This document shows positions 23,716 through 36,620 of a stretch of DNA of 64,000 bases, in pieces. This DNA is from Rhypophila decipiens (taxonomy: Eukaryota > Ascomycota > Sordariomycetes > Sordariales > Naviculisporaceae). Numbering within the stretch: position 1 is the first letter of the stretch; every line of letters starts with the position of its first letter. The translations under genes and the position numbers were made by a program. The notes beneath the pieces are model-generated. The model did no database searches. It saw nothing but the letters and a program-made list of their open reading frames with translations, and was not told the origin of the DNA. The stretch lies in contig MU858045.1 of the NCBI GenBank assembly GCA_033297075.1, positions 806,001 through 870,000 on the forward strand, in the 5' to 3' direction.

Positions 23716-26700
23716 TGCGATCCCTTCTTCCTCCCTCTATCCTATTAAAGTTATGCAAGGTCTAAGGAGTCGTCGCGGTCCGCTCGCAAAAGGTCCCGTA
23801 CCGAGCTCGGAAATAGGTATCGATGTTGACTCAACGCTCTCAGTTCCAAATTCAGTATTCGTCGGGGGGTCTGCCAGTTTGGGTAAGACAACAAAGTGAT
23901 CGTGTGAGTTTGTTATAGATCCATCGAGGTCTCAGTCGGCGGGCAGTTGTTCGAATTAGCGGCGGTGGTTAAGAATGGGGTATCATACAAATGGAAATAA
24001 TCGGCGTGGAGTCGTATAAAGTCGTGTATCTGGACGAGGCAGGTCTCAACGAAGGAGTGGGCTTGAGCTGCTCATCACTTGGGGTCGGAACAAGAAGAAA
24101 ACAAAATCTCGCGAATGGGCAGGGCGCGGTCAAAGAAGGGGAGTGTCCGAGATATGTACAGATTCCCATGGGGTGAGATCTAGGTCCCTTTTTCTGGGTG
24201 TGCTCGACTGCGTTGCACACACCATGCTCAGTCGGGTAAGACATGCCCAGCAACGACATTGTCATGCTCCATCTTCCAAGTGAACGTTGGAACATGGAAC
24301 TGGGGTCATGAACCCTCCTCTGAAGGACTCGACCACTTGGCCGAGAGTGAGATGGATGTGCATTGCTGCGGGGCGTCGTTGCATCGCCTTTCGCTGGTGG
24401 TGGTCTAGTCTGCCGTGCAGACAAGGTATGTCGTTCGGAGATGGAAGAGGACCAAAACTAGGGCTCCCATTGGGAGGCGGAGGTTTCCTCTTGATGGGCC
24501 CGAGATGGCAGGGGTCCAGTAACGATGGAGGGGAGGGGTGCTGCCAGGGGGCGACCACGTTAGGTGGGTATCTCCAGGACGGATCCATGTCCCTAGCGGC
24601 CTCTCAACTTCTCCAGTCGGGACAGGGGTTGGCTCTCTCTGGAAGAATAGGTACCAGCTCTGGGCAAAGTCTCCATACGAGCCACGTTACAAACTCGCAC
24701 TGTCCAGTCGTTTGTGACCAGAAAGGGAATCCAGACCTCCAAATCCTGACTTTTCGTTGGATGCCACTCAAATCATGAGGAGGTATGAATATCATGCAAA
24801 TCTGAATGAATCGAAGGACACAGCCAAGCCATTCCGTAATAACCTCGCACCAATCACTCGTGAGTCAAGACAAAGCACAACTGGTACCGGGAAATGGTGA
24901 ATCAGTACGGGAAGATCAAACAGCACCGCACTGTCAAATGGGGGCGAAAAGCAGACAATTTTCCTGGTAACGAAAGGCATCGAGCGGAATAGAATACTTG
25001 GCCTTGAAAACGGTGACAACAAAACTGCCCGGCTTGACAGAGGGAGGGCGCCTTCGTTGACTCAGATTTTGGAGTGCGGATGCGACCGTCACGATGCTCT
25101 CCCGTGTCTCGGATCGGTTGCTGACGGGACGTCCCAGCCCACGATCAAAAGTAAGACGGGAAGGACCTGTGGTGTGTGGGCGCGTTCGGGCAAGTAAGAA
25201 TTCAGAGTGATCGAGACTCGATGTACACCTAGGTATAGGGATAGCCAGTCATGGTATCCGATTCAAGTTTGTGCCGCAGAATAAGTTGCCCAAATATCCC
25301 ATATCCTGTGACGTCTGTGCAGTACCTTTTGCTTGAACTGCCGTGAAAGGCTGAACCAACAGTGACAGATATGTTTCCCGCTGGCGCAGCGAGAATGTGT
25401 TTGGGCCAACAGCAGGAACGAGGCAGATACTGTCGTGCAGGTAGACGTTGTACCGGTTGGGAGGCGGTCACCGAGCTCGATCAGCCCCCGATGCTCCAAC
25501 CAAAGAGACTGTAAACGTTGGAAAGCACAGGTCAAGAGAGAGTCCAAAGTCAGGTCAGCTTGAACATGAACGAACACGCCGACGGGCCAAAAGGCCCCGG
25601 AATGGCGCAGGTTGTTGCACAAACGGCTAGACAGGCCAATCGCTTGCACCGAGAACTCCGAAGATGTTCATGCCAGGTCCCCGCACACCGAGGAGACGGC
25701 GACTGGTCCTGTTCGACACCGTGCTGGTAGGGCTGAGGTCAGATGTATGGTTGATGTCGGTATCCGTATGTCGTGCGTGGTTCATGGAAGATGGGAAGCG
25801 AGAAAGTCTGGGTCAGAGCCTAGAGATTCTGCAGCTGGAATTTCGGGCTTTGAGATGTGAAGGTGTCGGATGTCGTGAGTGTAAATGCCTAATTAGGCAG
25901 TCGAGGCCACCAAGTCCTGTTTAGGGAGGTACTGAACATGTACGTGAAATCGCTCTTTCCTGATAGCTCCTAGGTAAGCTGCACTAAGGTAGTGGCACAA
26001 AGGCAGGTATAAGAAAGGATAGCATCCTTATTAAAGATGATAATACGTAAGGTATACGAAATACTCAGATACGCAGTTGATCAACTCAGATTAAACGTGG
26101 TCTAGATACCTACGAAGTCATGTCTGCGAGACTGGGTAGGCATGAATACCCGGACTCCGGACTCTTCCAGGTTGGTTGATCACTGGACTCCACTTGCAGG
26201 AAGCACACCGTGGTGGGCTGTATGGAAATTTGTACTGTACGCTCGATTACAGGCAAGTCAGCGGGCAAGTGGAAGAGTCTTGGCATGAACTCAACCTCGA
26301 GCCTGTTCCCTCCCCGCCCCCGCCAAATTTACAAAGCATTTGCGAGAAAAACAGCAATTTCCCCCGCTACGGATACACAAAGGCTGATTAAAAAGAATCA
26401 AGAGCTCGAAAATATCCAATTGTAGGCCTGGTCAAGTCGGTCGAGAAAATTACATTTCAGGTCCGCACACCCGAACTCACCTTGGCGTCCGCAAAGTCGA
26501 ATTGTCGCCCAGAACTTGTCCTGCTCCATCGAGAATCCGTTTTGTCGGTGATGATCATCGCACACTGTGTTTTTCTTCCCTCACAAAACTTGACGGGTGG
26601 CGGTGGCGCGGCAGTCTGGCCGCTCTTCTCCGTCCCCTGTTTGCCATGATCTACATCTGGCTCCTCAATCCTAAATGGCGGCCATGCCCCGAATAAGCCA

Positions 26701-29700
26701 ACGGAACCGACCCAATCATCCCGACCATTATTACTGGTCACGATTCGAATAAACCTCTTCATACAGGCCCATTGAGAGCTCTTCTTAAACCATTTCATTG
26801 GTGATAATTATTCAACATGGAGCCAACACTCAGCACTCAGAGAAAAGAATTCAGCCGCCGTCTTACGCGTCTGATATTCATACAGCATGCGTAATGCTGA
26901 TCAGCTATCCGAGGCCTACTGGTTACACAGGTCTTGGTCATGAGCCTAGAATTCAGCACTAGGAGACGATACACTATGCTAGTGTATAATCGTGTCAAGC
27001 AGATTCTAGCTCCCTGTCAAGCATCGTCGCGACAAGAGCCTTTCTGCGCAGCTAGGCAGTAGCGTCTTGGAAAGGGAAATTGTCTCTGACTGACACGCCG
27101 GACTCTGGCCCTGTGAAGCCGGCGGGAGAACAAGACTTCTGGATGGTATTTCCATAGGTGTGTTATGGCTACGAACAAAGCTCAGCAACTCTCAAAGTAT
27201 TCCCTGCGATAGGTCAATTCCACGTTCTGCCATCACGGAGGTTGCGCCAATCTACTTCCGATCGTCTGGGGGCGCGAGATTTTGAGGCTTGCTTCCGCGC
27301 TAAAAGACACGTGCTGTCTGTGTCAGACTGTCTACTGGGGTCTGGGATATCCCAGAATGTCACGACATGAACCTGGGACCAATTTTCAGCAAGGGAATTT
27401 ACATGGATCGCAAGATCTGGGCTCGAACCTCGAACATCGATATTGCAGATATTCTTTGCAGGCGTGCTTTCGTATCGAAAAAACGCAAATGCTGCCATGA
27501 GGACTCCCACGATCGACCCGCAATCCCTTCACGACTCCATCCAAATCAGCAAAACAACTTAAACAAGCTTGCTAGTCGTTTTAACGGATGGATTAAGGTC
27601 ATATATATCCACTGAAGTCCACTCAAGCATCCGCTGTCTTGGTTTCAAACGAAATTCCACCGGTCAGCGCCGTGACCCGCCGGCTCGGAGAACCACCAAG
27701 GAAGTTGTCAACTTCGTGGTTCGTACATACCCGCTGGAACCCTTGGGATGCTGGAGCCACCACAAGTCGATAAATCCACATTGCACTGAGGAACGAAACA
27801 AGAGTCCCGGCCAGTTCAGCAGATATCAAGTATTCGTTTCGCACGTCAGCTTTCAAAACCCACTTCCGCAGGGACGGCCCATTGAGTACAACTGTATCCG
27901 TACAAAACATTATACAACCTGACATGCCTGGCGTGTACGGTACGACCCGTACATACACGACACCAACACCTGACATCCATTTCCATTCAGCACTTGGAGC
28001 TAGACCCCAGTGAGGCTGAGGACTGTGGTTGGACCGAAATGTGGGTGCTAGGGTGCTCTTCCAGAACCCACATGGAAACCAAAATGAAGACCGAGCACAC
28101 AACAAGAACAAGGGGCAACGGCTCGGGACCAACTCGGCGAGAACTCACTAGGGCTGCGCTTCTTATTGGTCAGCTCTGTCTTCCCCTTGAAGACTGTAAC
28201 GGGCGTTGCGTGATGATTCTGATGAAGGACGCCACGGTCCCTGGGATGTCATATCATGATAAAATCGACTTGAGTTGCGATATTTTCTCATCCCAGCATA
28301 ATGTCGGCGGCATCGATGCACAGGCCACAGGGCGCGATATCTTACAGCCTTGCTCTTTGGAGTTTGTGATCTCGCCCGTGCGCCATTCAGCCAGAGGAGA
28401 GTGGTACAGTACCTGTACCATCGCAGAGCGGGAGGGCTGCACTGACGAAAACCTCTGTGCAAGCACCCCTTCTGTAAATCCGAATCGATGGTGTGTTGCA
28501 ACTTTGCAACCCATCTTCTCCTGGAAAAGCCTGGCATGACGATGATGACACGCACGGACAAGGGACAATTTAATCTCAGTCCCTCATTGCATGAAATGAG
28601 ATTTATAACCCTCAATATCAGTACAAGGGAACCAGGCCGGACGAAGAGCAATGTCAAGCCCGGCCAGGCAGACGACCTTGACAATTTGACAAAAGGCTGG
28701 GGAAAATGCGCACAATGCAGCACGAACCCATCGCGGTGGTATTCCCCAAGACGCGTCGGTCTGCAATTTTGTTCTGATCGTGGTTCAAGGTACCGAGCGG
28801 CAGTCGCTAACGGTTTTCGGCACCATCCCCGAAGTCGACGACCAGGGGCCGTCTTAGCTGCCAAGCCGGAACCCGGTCCACCCCTTTTCTCGGCCTAACA
28901 CCAAAAGCCCTCCTACTGAAACTCAACGGCCAGCGGACCACAGATTTCTCACTGCTAGGCAGTTTGACAAGCCGATGAAATCCATTACGTGCTCTGGGGA
29001 ATTTATCCCGTTGCACCAGTCAACTTGTGGAATTGGCCAATCCTGTTGACGACGACTAATCCTGGGGAATCGATCTCCCATAACCGACAACCCGTCATCA
29101 AAGAGTCAAGGAAACACTTTCAAAGCAGACTCCTGTTTTATCAAGGCAGTGTGTTGGACCCCTATTCGGTTGCACTGACCCGGCAAATGAGGAGTGTACA
29201 GTACGTGTACTTTAACACTCGACGAGCATCGAACCATGGAGGTGGGAAGATCTTTATTCATGCAACTGCGAAATAATCTGGCTGGCGTGGTGCTGATTCT
29301 CGGCGCTTGGGCCAAAAAGGGAAGGTCTTCTTCCTTGGGTGAAGGATCGTGATCTTGGCCTGCAGATTGAAAAGCGATCGAACTTCCATGGGAAGCCTTT
29401 GGCGGTGGTCGTCGCAATAAGGCTATCGAACATTTCTTTTTGTAATCGGGTGTTCTTCTGCCCTTGTTCTTTTTTCTACACTATTTCGTCACCTGCCTAC
29501 CCTGGAACGACTGACATCACCGGACTTTTATTTGAGGTCAAACACTCCTGAGCCTTTCCATCGCCGATGGCAGTACAGAGGGGTGAGGCGGAAGGGATTT
29601 GGGTGATGCCGTCATGAATGATGACAAGTGATCGGGCAGAACGTCGCTTCTGCGAGAGAAACGAGTGAAGTTCTCGCCAACGCCCTGCCGGCACATCGGT

Positions 29701-31807
29701 CCTTCTGCGACGCTCTCTCGCACGGTGACAAGTGTGGTTCAAACCTGGGACTCGGTTCAGTGTGGAAGGGGCGGATGCATTACATCAGTTACCCAACAGC
29801 ACAACAACACACTGACTGCATCCTACTCGGCAGTTGCTTCTGGATAGTCTGTCGACGGCGTTTCACGGTCCAACACATGAGGACTTTGTTTCTTAACCTG
29901 CGGAGAGACGAGAGCTGCGTGTCAGATGCGATACAACGAGCCTTACGTCTTGGACGCATAAACCACAGCCAGCTCTCGAAGTCTCAATATACCTGCGTAC
30001 TGAGACCGATCCTACCCGCTGATACAATATTTCCACGAAACGGCATTTTGAACCACACAAGAGAGAGGTAATCTCATTTTGGAGCAGTCGTGGCAGTATG
30101 CGGCTGCGTCTCTCGCCTCCTGCCGGCGTCTCACTGAACCGGGCATGTTAGTACTTGAAAGAGAAGTCAAATGAAGATCTGAAACGGATCGAGCAAGAGG
30201 GGAAGAGCTCACTAAAGAAGAGCAAATCTACGAGAATGTGGTTCGATACGACGCCATGACGGGAAAATGGAAAGGCAAATTCATCGACTACCACCGCCAA
30301 GCCAGGGGCCACACACAGACACCAAAAGTTTGGTTCCGATGTCGAAACTGTACATTAGTGCCAGTGAGACCTTTTCCAAGGCGGTAATATGGAAAAGAAC
30401 CCACCTAGGTGTAGGTTGACGTGGTTCTGCCTCTCCCCTTCACTAGCAGTGCTACCTTTGGGCGGGATCAGGGGCATTGAAGCCGCTGTCATTCTGACTG
30501 CACCAAGTATTCTCAAGTAAATTTCCTAATAATTCTCTTTTTCCATTCGGATGTAGTTTCCGAATAGTCTTGTTTGGATTTCCTTCACTCAGTCCCGTGC
30601 CCGGTTCCTCTTTTGACACAAGTCTTAGCCCGGCTGCCCGGTATGTTATTTTTGTTGTCCTTTTCAACGGCGGCCCGGGGAAGTGAAAAAGGTCCCAACC
30701 AGTCCCAGATGTTCATGGCGAATGGTTCTGTAACACCATGACACTGCAGTCAATTCCAGGGCCGTCCTTTTTCTCATTGGTCTGCGATATCAATTAGCCT
30801 CGCACTCTTTTGTTTTTCTTCACCTGTCGTGGTACGGTGAGAATATATTATACGATCCCCCCAATCCCCGTCTCCCCGCCCCTTTCTTTCTCTTGACCGC
30901 GAGTTGAACCTCTATCCCCTGAAGCACAACTCCCGAGAGAATGACTGAGAACAAAAAAGACCGAATCCGACTCCAACTGCCTTGCCTGCATTACCATTGC
31001 AGATGTGACAGGACTGCAGTGCAGCAGTGCAGACAAGACTGCAGATTTCATATCCGTATTGATGATATCAAAAATTGCAGAGCAGTTACGGATACAGTGA
31101 TCGGTTCCTGCATTTGTTAGCCCCCAATTACCCAATGAATCGAGCTAGTTTGAGCACTAGGCTGTTACAAACAAACGAAGCACTTTCCTCAAGAGAGAAA
31201 GAAGGCGGGGGAGTTCAGCCTAATTCGTTACCATGTGGTAAAGTCTAGGCGAGCTGATCATGTATCTTTCCGAAAGGGGAATAAGAGGAGGTCAAAACAC
31301 AACAAGATGTCAAGATCTCACTGCTTCTGGACGTTTTAGAATCCCAAGACGAGTAAAGTCGGACATCTTGGCGGACAAAGAAGGCAGACAAGGCTTCCTT
31401 CTTTTCCTGCGTGGTGAGGTGGTACCGTACTGTCAACTCCCTGCCGAGTAGGCAAGGGCCTTTTGGTTTCTTTTTTGCAAACCCACAACACACAGACTTC
31501 ATGTTGGCCAACAAGCGAAGCTATTCCAGCAAAGTCCAGAATCTCATGGCAAAGTTGCAGTGTATCCCACCTCCCGCGCATATCGTCGTATCGCTACTTC
31601 TCTCCAGTCCCCAAGGGGAATTTGTTTGACACCGGTACTGGGCCGGTGAGGTCTAGGCTATCTCCCAGCCTCCCAAGCTCGTCTTCCCCCTCCTTCTCAG
31701 TCCTCACCCCTTCGGTTCCGGACACCGCTACCGGGGAAATCGGGGCAGCATCAGGAAACGATAAACGATCGGGAGTTGACGACGGGCCTGGGACGTCGGC
31801 AATGGCA

Positions 31808-31826
31808 TGGCGTGGCGTGGCGTGGC
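31808..31826. repeat. TGGCG short tandem repeat
   Basis: Three perfect TGGCG units followed by a partial fourth, in noncoding DNA. Confidence 0.75.
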
Positions 31827-32395
31827 CGTTTTGACGGTTGCAAAAAGAAAAAAAGCAACCGTTGACAGCCAGAGCAGTGTGCTAGGGTGACAGTCGACCA
31901 CAAACGTCCTCGTTCAGCCCAGTAGGAACCCTTCCCTAGATTCCTTTTTTTGCCTCACATCCAGCCCAGCCCTTCCTCTTTCGAGTGAAGATATCTGTGT
32001 GTACGCTAGGTCTAACGAGAAATAAAACCCAAAATTCCACGTTTGATCTTGACATGATGGGGTGGAAGGAATCTGCCGACCGCACACGACGCACGATCGA
32101 TCTGGTTATCAGTATCTCGCTTGCTTGCCGTGATGCCGTCTTGCTCGGAATCAAATTTTCTTCGTGGATAGTCGATTGGGGTATAGGTGTTTTCTCTGGA
32201 ACTGGGACTAGTCTAGTGTCTGAGGGTACTATACGCTACATATTTGATGTGATATATGTACATATAGACATATCATGACTTGGCCGATCGATGATTAAAC
32301 GATGATCATGATAGACTAGAGTATCATCGGCCTTCGCTTCTCACATCCAGATCCGAGACTCAACGAGAATGAGTGAGCTTTTACACCGTCACGAC

Positions 32396-32406
32396 GTACT
32401 CCGTAC
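32396..32406. repeat. TACTCCGTAC motif copy 1
   Basis: Part of a recurring intergenic word; further copies are at 57220-57230, 57833-57842 and 59174-59183. Function unknown. Confidence 0.5.
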
Positions 32407-33520
32407 AGTATAGATATTTACTGTGCGTCTGTTAGTGATTTTCTCTTGCGCTGCGGATTGACCTACTCTACTTGGCTGTTTGACTAGACTAATCGAGAGT
32501 CTGGATGAGGCGGGGCGAGTTCTGTCTTCCAAGGCTTTCGGTGTCTGTCGATCGTGGATGGGGCGCAAAAAACGTATCGGCAGATCGATCCAGACAGGCA
32601 GGCAGACTCTCATGACATGGCTTGTTGTAGCTGTTACTGTTGACCGCACCAGAAACTTGGTGGTGAGTGAAGTCCTCAATTGATATCAGGTGACCAGGCG
32701 CCACTGCTGAGCTACTCAGGCCCGGAGACCTGTCATGGAAGCTGAGAATGTCACCGGCAGGTAAGGCTGAGAAATACCCCGTATTCGGTAACCAACGTTT
32801 GTTATTCGACCAATGAGGCCGTGAAAGAAACCATTCTACGACCTCAAATGTATTGATCATCTCCAGCCTTGTACCTTCTTTGGCTCTGATAAATAGTAAT
32901 AGGCTCTACTTCCCACCGGGAGGTTTGTAATGTATTTAAAGAGCATGTAATCCATAAGTCTGAGTATGAGGTCATTATATCAGTATTATGCCGACAAGGT
33001 GCCTATATGCATTGCGTCTCTGTGAGTTCATTCTTTCTTCTTAAGTCCCTTGGGTAGAGACCAGGCATTAGGAACATCAACACCAGTCTGTATGAATTGC
33101 TAAAAGCATCATATGGCACGTGAAGAGAGGGAGTTGCACCGTGTCCGAACATACGGCCTACTTGGTGAGGAGATAATCACGAGATAGTCGTCACGACGCC
33201 TTACCCACCTACCCTACCGAGGAATATCTCCTAGCTCCGTCGATTTCAAGAACCCAACGGATTGGATGACGTCGGGATGGTCGTCGATCCGCACCTCGCA
33301 AAAAACATGCCTAAACGGGAATCAATAGTCTATCTCGAGGCCGATGATGGTGTGGAGGTTCATCCATGTAGCCTACAGTAGTGTGAGGCTTTATGTGGGT
33401 GAATCTGGAGACCGTTGAAAGTAATGAAGCTAAAGGTTGGGGTAAAAAAGGGGTAATTGCTTTTTGTCGGGAAATTTTAAAGTTTGTCCTTTCATCAATC
33501 GCATGTGATCGTCAATGAGA

Positions 33521-33542
33521 CATTCATGCGCGCGCATGAATG
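33521..33542. other. Perfect 22-bp palindrome with (GC)n core
   Basis: The two 11-nt halves are exact reverse complements around a CGCGCG centre with flanking CATTCATG arms. It could be a dimeric protein binding site or a cruciform-prone point. No gene lies within 1 kb. Confidence 0.7.
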
Positions 33543-33916
33543 ACTTTTGCACAGTCTATTTTGTGTCAGATTTTTATTACCGAGATTGAGAATAAGGTTG
33601 GAGATTTCATGTGCTTCTTCGATTTTCATCCACCTTTACGCAGTTCCTTTAACTCGTCCCAGATGATGGATGAGCGGGCCAAAGGAATCTTACGAATACG
33701 CAAGGTACTCTCCTCTTCAGCTGCCGAGGAAGCAGTTACACTTCATCACTGACAGTGCATCACTTGATGAAGCCAAGACACGAAGGAGTGCGTGGCAAAT
33801 GAGCACAGAAATTCCTTCCCCCTCGAGTATTATGTGGCATGTGTAAGAGCCGAGTGGGTTTTATGATGAGGGAGAGCTTGAATAAACAGGGCGACCACAA
33901 TCACATCATGGTCTTC

Positions 33917-33929
33917 AGGGTTAGGGTTA
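33917..33929 (+). repeat. Short interstitial telomere-like repeat (AGGGTTAGGGTTA)
   Basis: Two overlapping TTAGGG-type units. A CCCTAA-oriented counterpart lies at 42122-42133. It is too short to mark a fused telomere and may be a TTAGGG-factor site. Confidence 0.5.
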
Positions 33930-35188
33930 CAGAGAAATTATGGTTGTAAGTGATACCCAGTTCTTGAATAACGTGATGGTCAATGATATGGAGTGGTAGC
34001 CTGTAGGTAATAGCTGGCTTCATATGGCAAGTTTGCGGTATCAAGTAATCACAATTTTGGATGTAGGTTGGGTATCACGTTACATGTTATCGTCGCAAGA
34101 CTGTGACGACCAAGAAACCTTTACGAGCTTACGAGATCCGACAGACCGGAACCGTAAAGGGGTAAGCCAAGACTTATCTCGGCCGCCGGACGAGCGGCGA
34201 CCCGGGGACCACTCCAGTCTCATCCCGAGTGACCATTCAATGGTACACTAACAGTTTTCAATGACCAGAACCTCATCTCTGTTGGCATACCTCACAAGTT
34301 CATGGATCGGAGAACTCGTTACAAAACATCCAGTGACGCTGCCGAGTCATGACACAACATCCAGTGGTTTTCGAACCAGTTCAGAAACCCGAAAAACGGC
34401 GATAAATTGACGTGCGTAAATCCTCAATTTATCCGCTGGATTATCACCTAGAACCGAAATTCGTTCATAACCCAAGAAACAAGCAGGCAGTCAGTTAAGC
34501 CTATTCCTAACACGCCAAAATTTCCCATCAAGTCGGTTCGAGGTCGGTGCTTTGCTTATCCGTCCCGTACGAGGTTGCTTTACATTCATTTATCATATTA
34601 GCTGGGTCGGCTCGGCCCTGAAAATATTACCCAAAACCTAGATATGAAATGAAATTTCACAAAGAAAAATGCGGCCCGATATGAGATGGCCCCTATTTTT
34701 GGATGTGCCATCCTATGTACCTACATACTGGAAATTGGTAATATTTACAACACGGCCTGGGGAATTATGATAATGCTTGCCAACCTCAGCTGTCACCTAG
34801 ATGTAGGGACAGGGAGAAGGGTCGTAGATTCATGTTACTGTTTACTATCTTCTGAACCAAGAACTGATATTCCACGGAACCCCTTGCTGGCTCACTGACG
34901 GACATCTTATCCGCGCCAGAGAACGTGGCAAACGGGATTGGAATCTGGAAGCCTGGAACTCCTGGGAAGAAGTTGCGAGACCATCCTCTATCGAGAATTG
35001 TCTTGGTGAGATCGGGGTGTTTCCGAGGAATGAAGAGGTTGGGTTGTCTAATTCGCCGGCATAAATCTGGGACAACATTCGTGAGCGGACATGGTCAGCG
35101 TATGATTAGAAGAAGATGATGTTCTCCAGAGGATTGGGGAGGAGATACTTGAACACTAAGAGATAGTTGAGAAGATATCTAGCAACAA

Positions 35189-35262
35189 GGTCTGATGGTG
35201 TAGTTGGTTATCACGTCAGTCTAACACACTGAAGGTCGGCGGATCGAGCCCGCCTCGGATCA
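35189..35262 (+). tRNA. tRNA-Val(AAC)
   Basis: A 74-nt cloverleaf. The acceptor GGTCTGA pairs with TCGGATC, with two G-T wobbles, and the discriminator is A. The anticodon stem TCAGT/ACTGA closes the loop CTAACAC, giving anticodon AAC at 35223-35225. The T arm GGCGG/CCGCC holds an ATCGAGC loop. No intron. A TTTT terminator lies at 35274-35277. Confidence 0.93.
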
Positions 35263-35442
35263 TGGAACTGTTATTTTGCTCCTCACATCCTTCTTTTTGA
35301 CTTTTTAGTGGGGTTGGGTAGTTCATACCCTAAATATGTCTTTACCCTAGAGTTAAGTTCCAATAAGAAAGGGCTATTGTATGTGAAGCTTATTATTAAG
35401 TTAGTATTCACATGAATCATGTCAAGCAGAAAGCAGTTTGGT

Positions 35443-35572
35443 GGCTGGGTGGCCGAGCGGTCTAAGGCGGTAGAGTCAAGAAGAAAACTTCCTCTTCTTC
35501 CTAGTATCTATATCAAGTACAAGGTGATTTCTACTCTCGAAAGAGGCGCGCGTTCGAATCGCGCCCCAGTCA
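35443..35572 (+). tRNA. tRNA-Leu(CAA) with intron
   Basis: Acceptor GGCTGGG pairs with CCCAGTC, discriminator A. The anticodon stem GTAGA/TCTAC encloses CAA at 35477-35479. An intron of about 48 nt (35481-35528) interrupts the loop after position 37, the standard eukaryotic site. A long class II variable arm (TCTCGAAAGAG) and a perfect T arm GCGCG-TTCGAAT-CGCGC follow. Pol III T-runs are at 35581-35584 and 35589-35592. It lies 180 bp after the tRNA-Val gene on the same strand. Leu(CAA) genes carry an intron in many fungi. Confidence 0.93.
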
Positions 35573-36620
35573 GTTCTATCTTTTGCTCTTTTGTCCTCTA
35601 TCATATCTTGATGTTCCATGCTTCCTTCATCGCCCCCTACTTCGACATCTTTAATGTTATCTTGATCGTGTCGCTGAGCAGATCCGGGAAGATATGGTGA
35701 ACCTGACCAGCAACCACTGTATTCAATTTGTTGGCTTTGATAGACTAACGAGACAGTGGCAAGATATATATAAGTTAAGTAAAGCCAAAGTGAGCGCATG
35801 TTCATACATTCTGGGCCTCAGCATCCGTCCCAGTGTTGCCAAACCTTTCTTTATAAGTCACGATGTGGTCGAATCTAACACCCCCAGGGCAGCACGGTGC
35901 AAACCAACACCTGTGCTTACACGGTTAGAACAGAATTGGCCAACGTTCATCATGGAAGCTAGTATCTTAAGAGTCATGGCCGGAACTCAGACGACAGTAG
36001 TCAGCTGTGTGTGGCCTTACTACTGCAATGCCACAATATCATGGGTTGGCACGCGTCGTGTTGGCCTCCAGTCTTCTATGCCTTGCTTAAACTAGTCAGG
36101 ACTCTGGAAATCAAGTCGTCCAGGAGGCAGAAAAGGAAACCAAGATGACCCTCCACCCAGCTTGTCAAACAGCTGACTTGAAAGTTAACACTGAATGAAA
36201 GTTTGCTATGGATGATGCACATAGACACAGGTCCTAACATAATCCATATCTGACCAAAAGGTCATGAAATCTGAGCTATCCAACCATTATTGGCCTTCAG
36301 TGCTAGAATGACCTTTCCAATGATGTCGGAATACAAGCTTGCCACAAACGTATAAAGAAAAAGAATAACAATGCCATCCTTTTGTACTGCCCCTATTCCC
36401 GAATGCCCAATCGCCGCCTCTGGTAAGGGTGTCTCGAGACAGAGCAGTTCGGTGTCCATTAAGATGCCGAATGAAATGCTTAAAAGGAAACTGATGAGAA
36501 AACCGAGAAAGGAAAAAAAGACAGAGAGAAAAGGAAACCCTTTTGGTGTGCCATGAGAACATCCTGTTGATATATCCAGACCCAGCTTTCTCGACTCCTC
36601 GCTCGCCCCTCCCGAGCGAG
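35573..36620. other. Spacer between the tRNA pair and the kinase-like gene
   Basis: A/T-rich noncoding DNA including the 3' flank of the kinase-like gene. The only longer open frame (35694-36095, plus) has no domain or start context of note. Confidence 0.5.

Larger units (their letters stand above)
23716..35188. other. Long gene-poor interval (left part of a 12.9 kb block)
   Basis: No open frame of 200 codons or more here has codon structure or domains suggesting a real gene. The largest (28163-28864, minus) has opposing frames of similar size and no family resemblance. The first part upstream of 23715 should contain the receptor promoter. The region 32,300-35,150 is A/T-richer and holds the 22-bp palindrome at 33521-33542 and a telomere-like GGGTTAGGG at 33917-33929. 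A TGGCG repeat lies at 31808-31826. Unrecognised noncoding RNAs or species-specific small genes are possible. Confidence 0.55.

Noticed and set aside
28163..28864. 233-codon frame, minus strand
   Set aside because: Overlaps equally long frames on the other strand, has no domains and no intron or leader signals.
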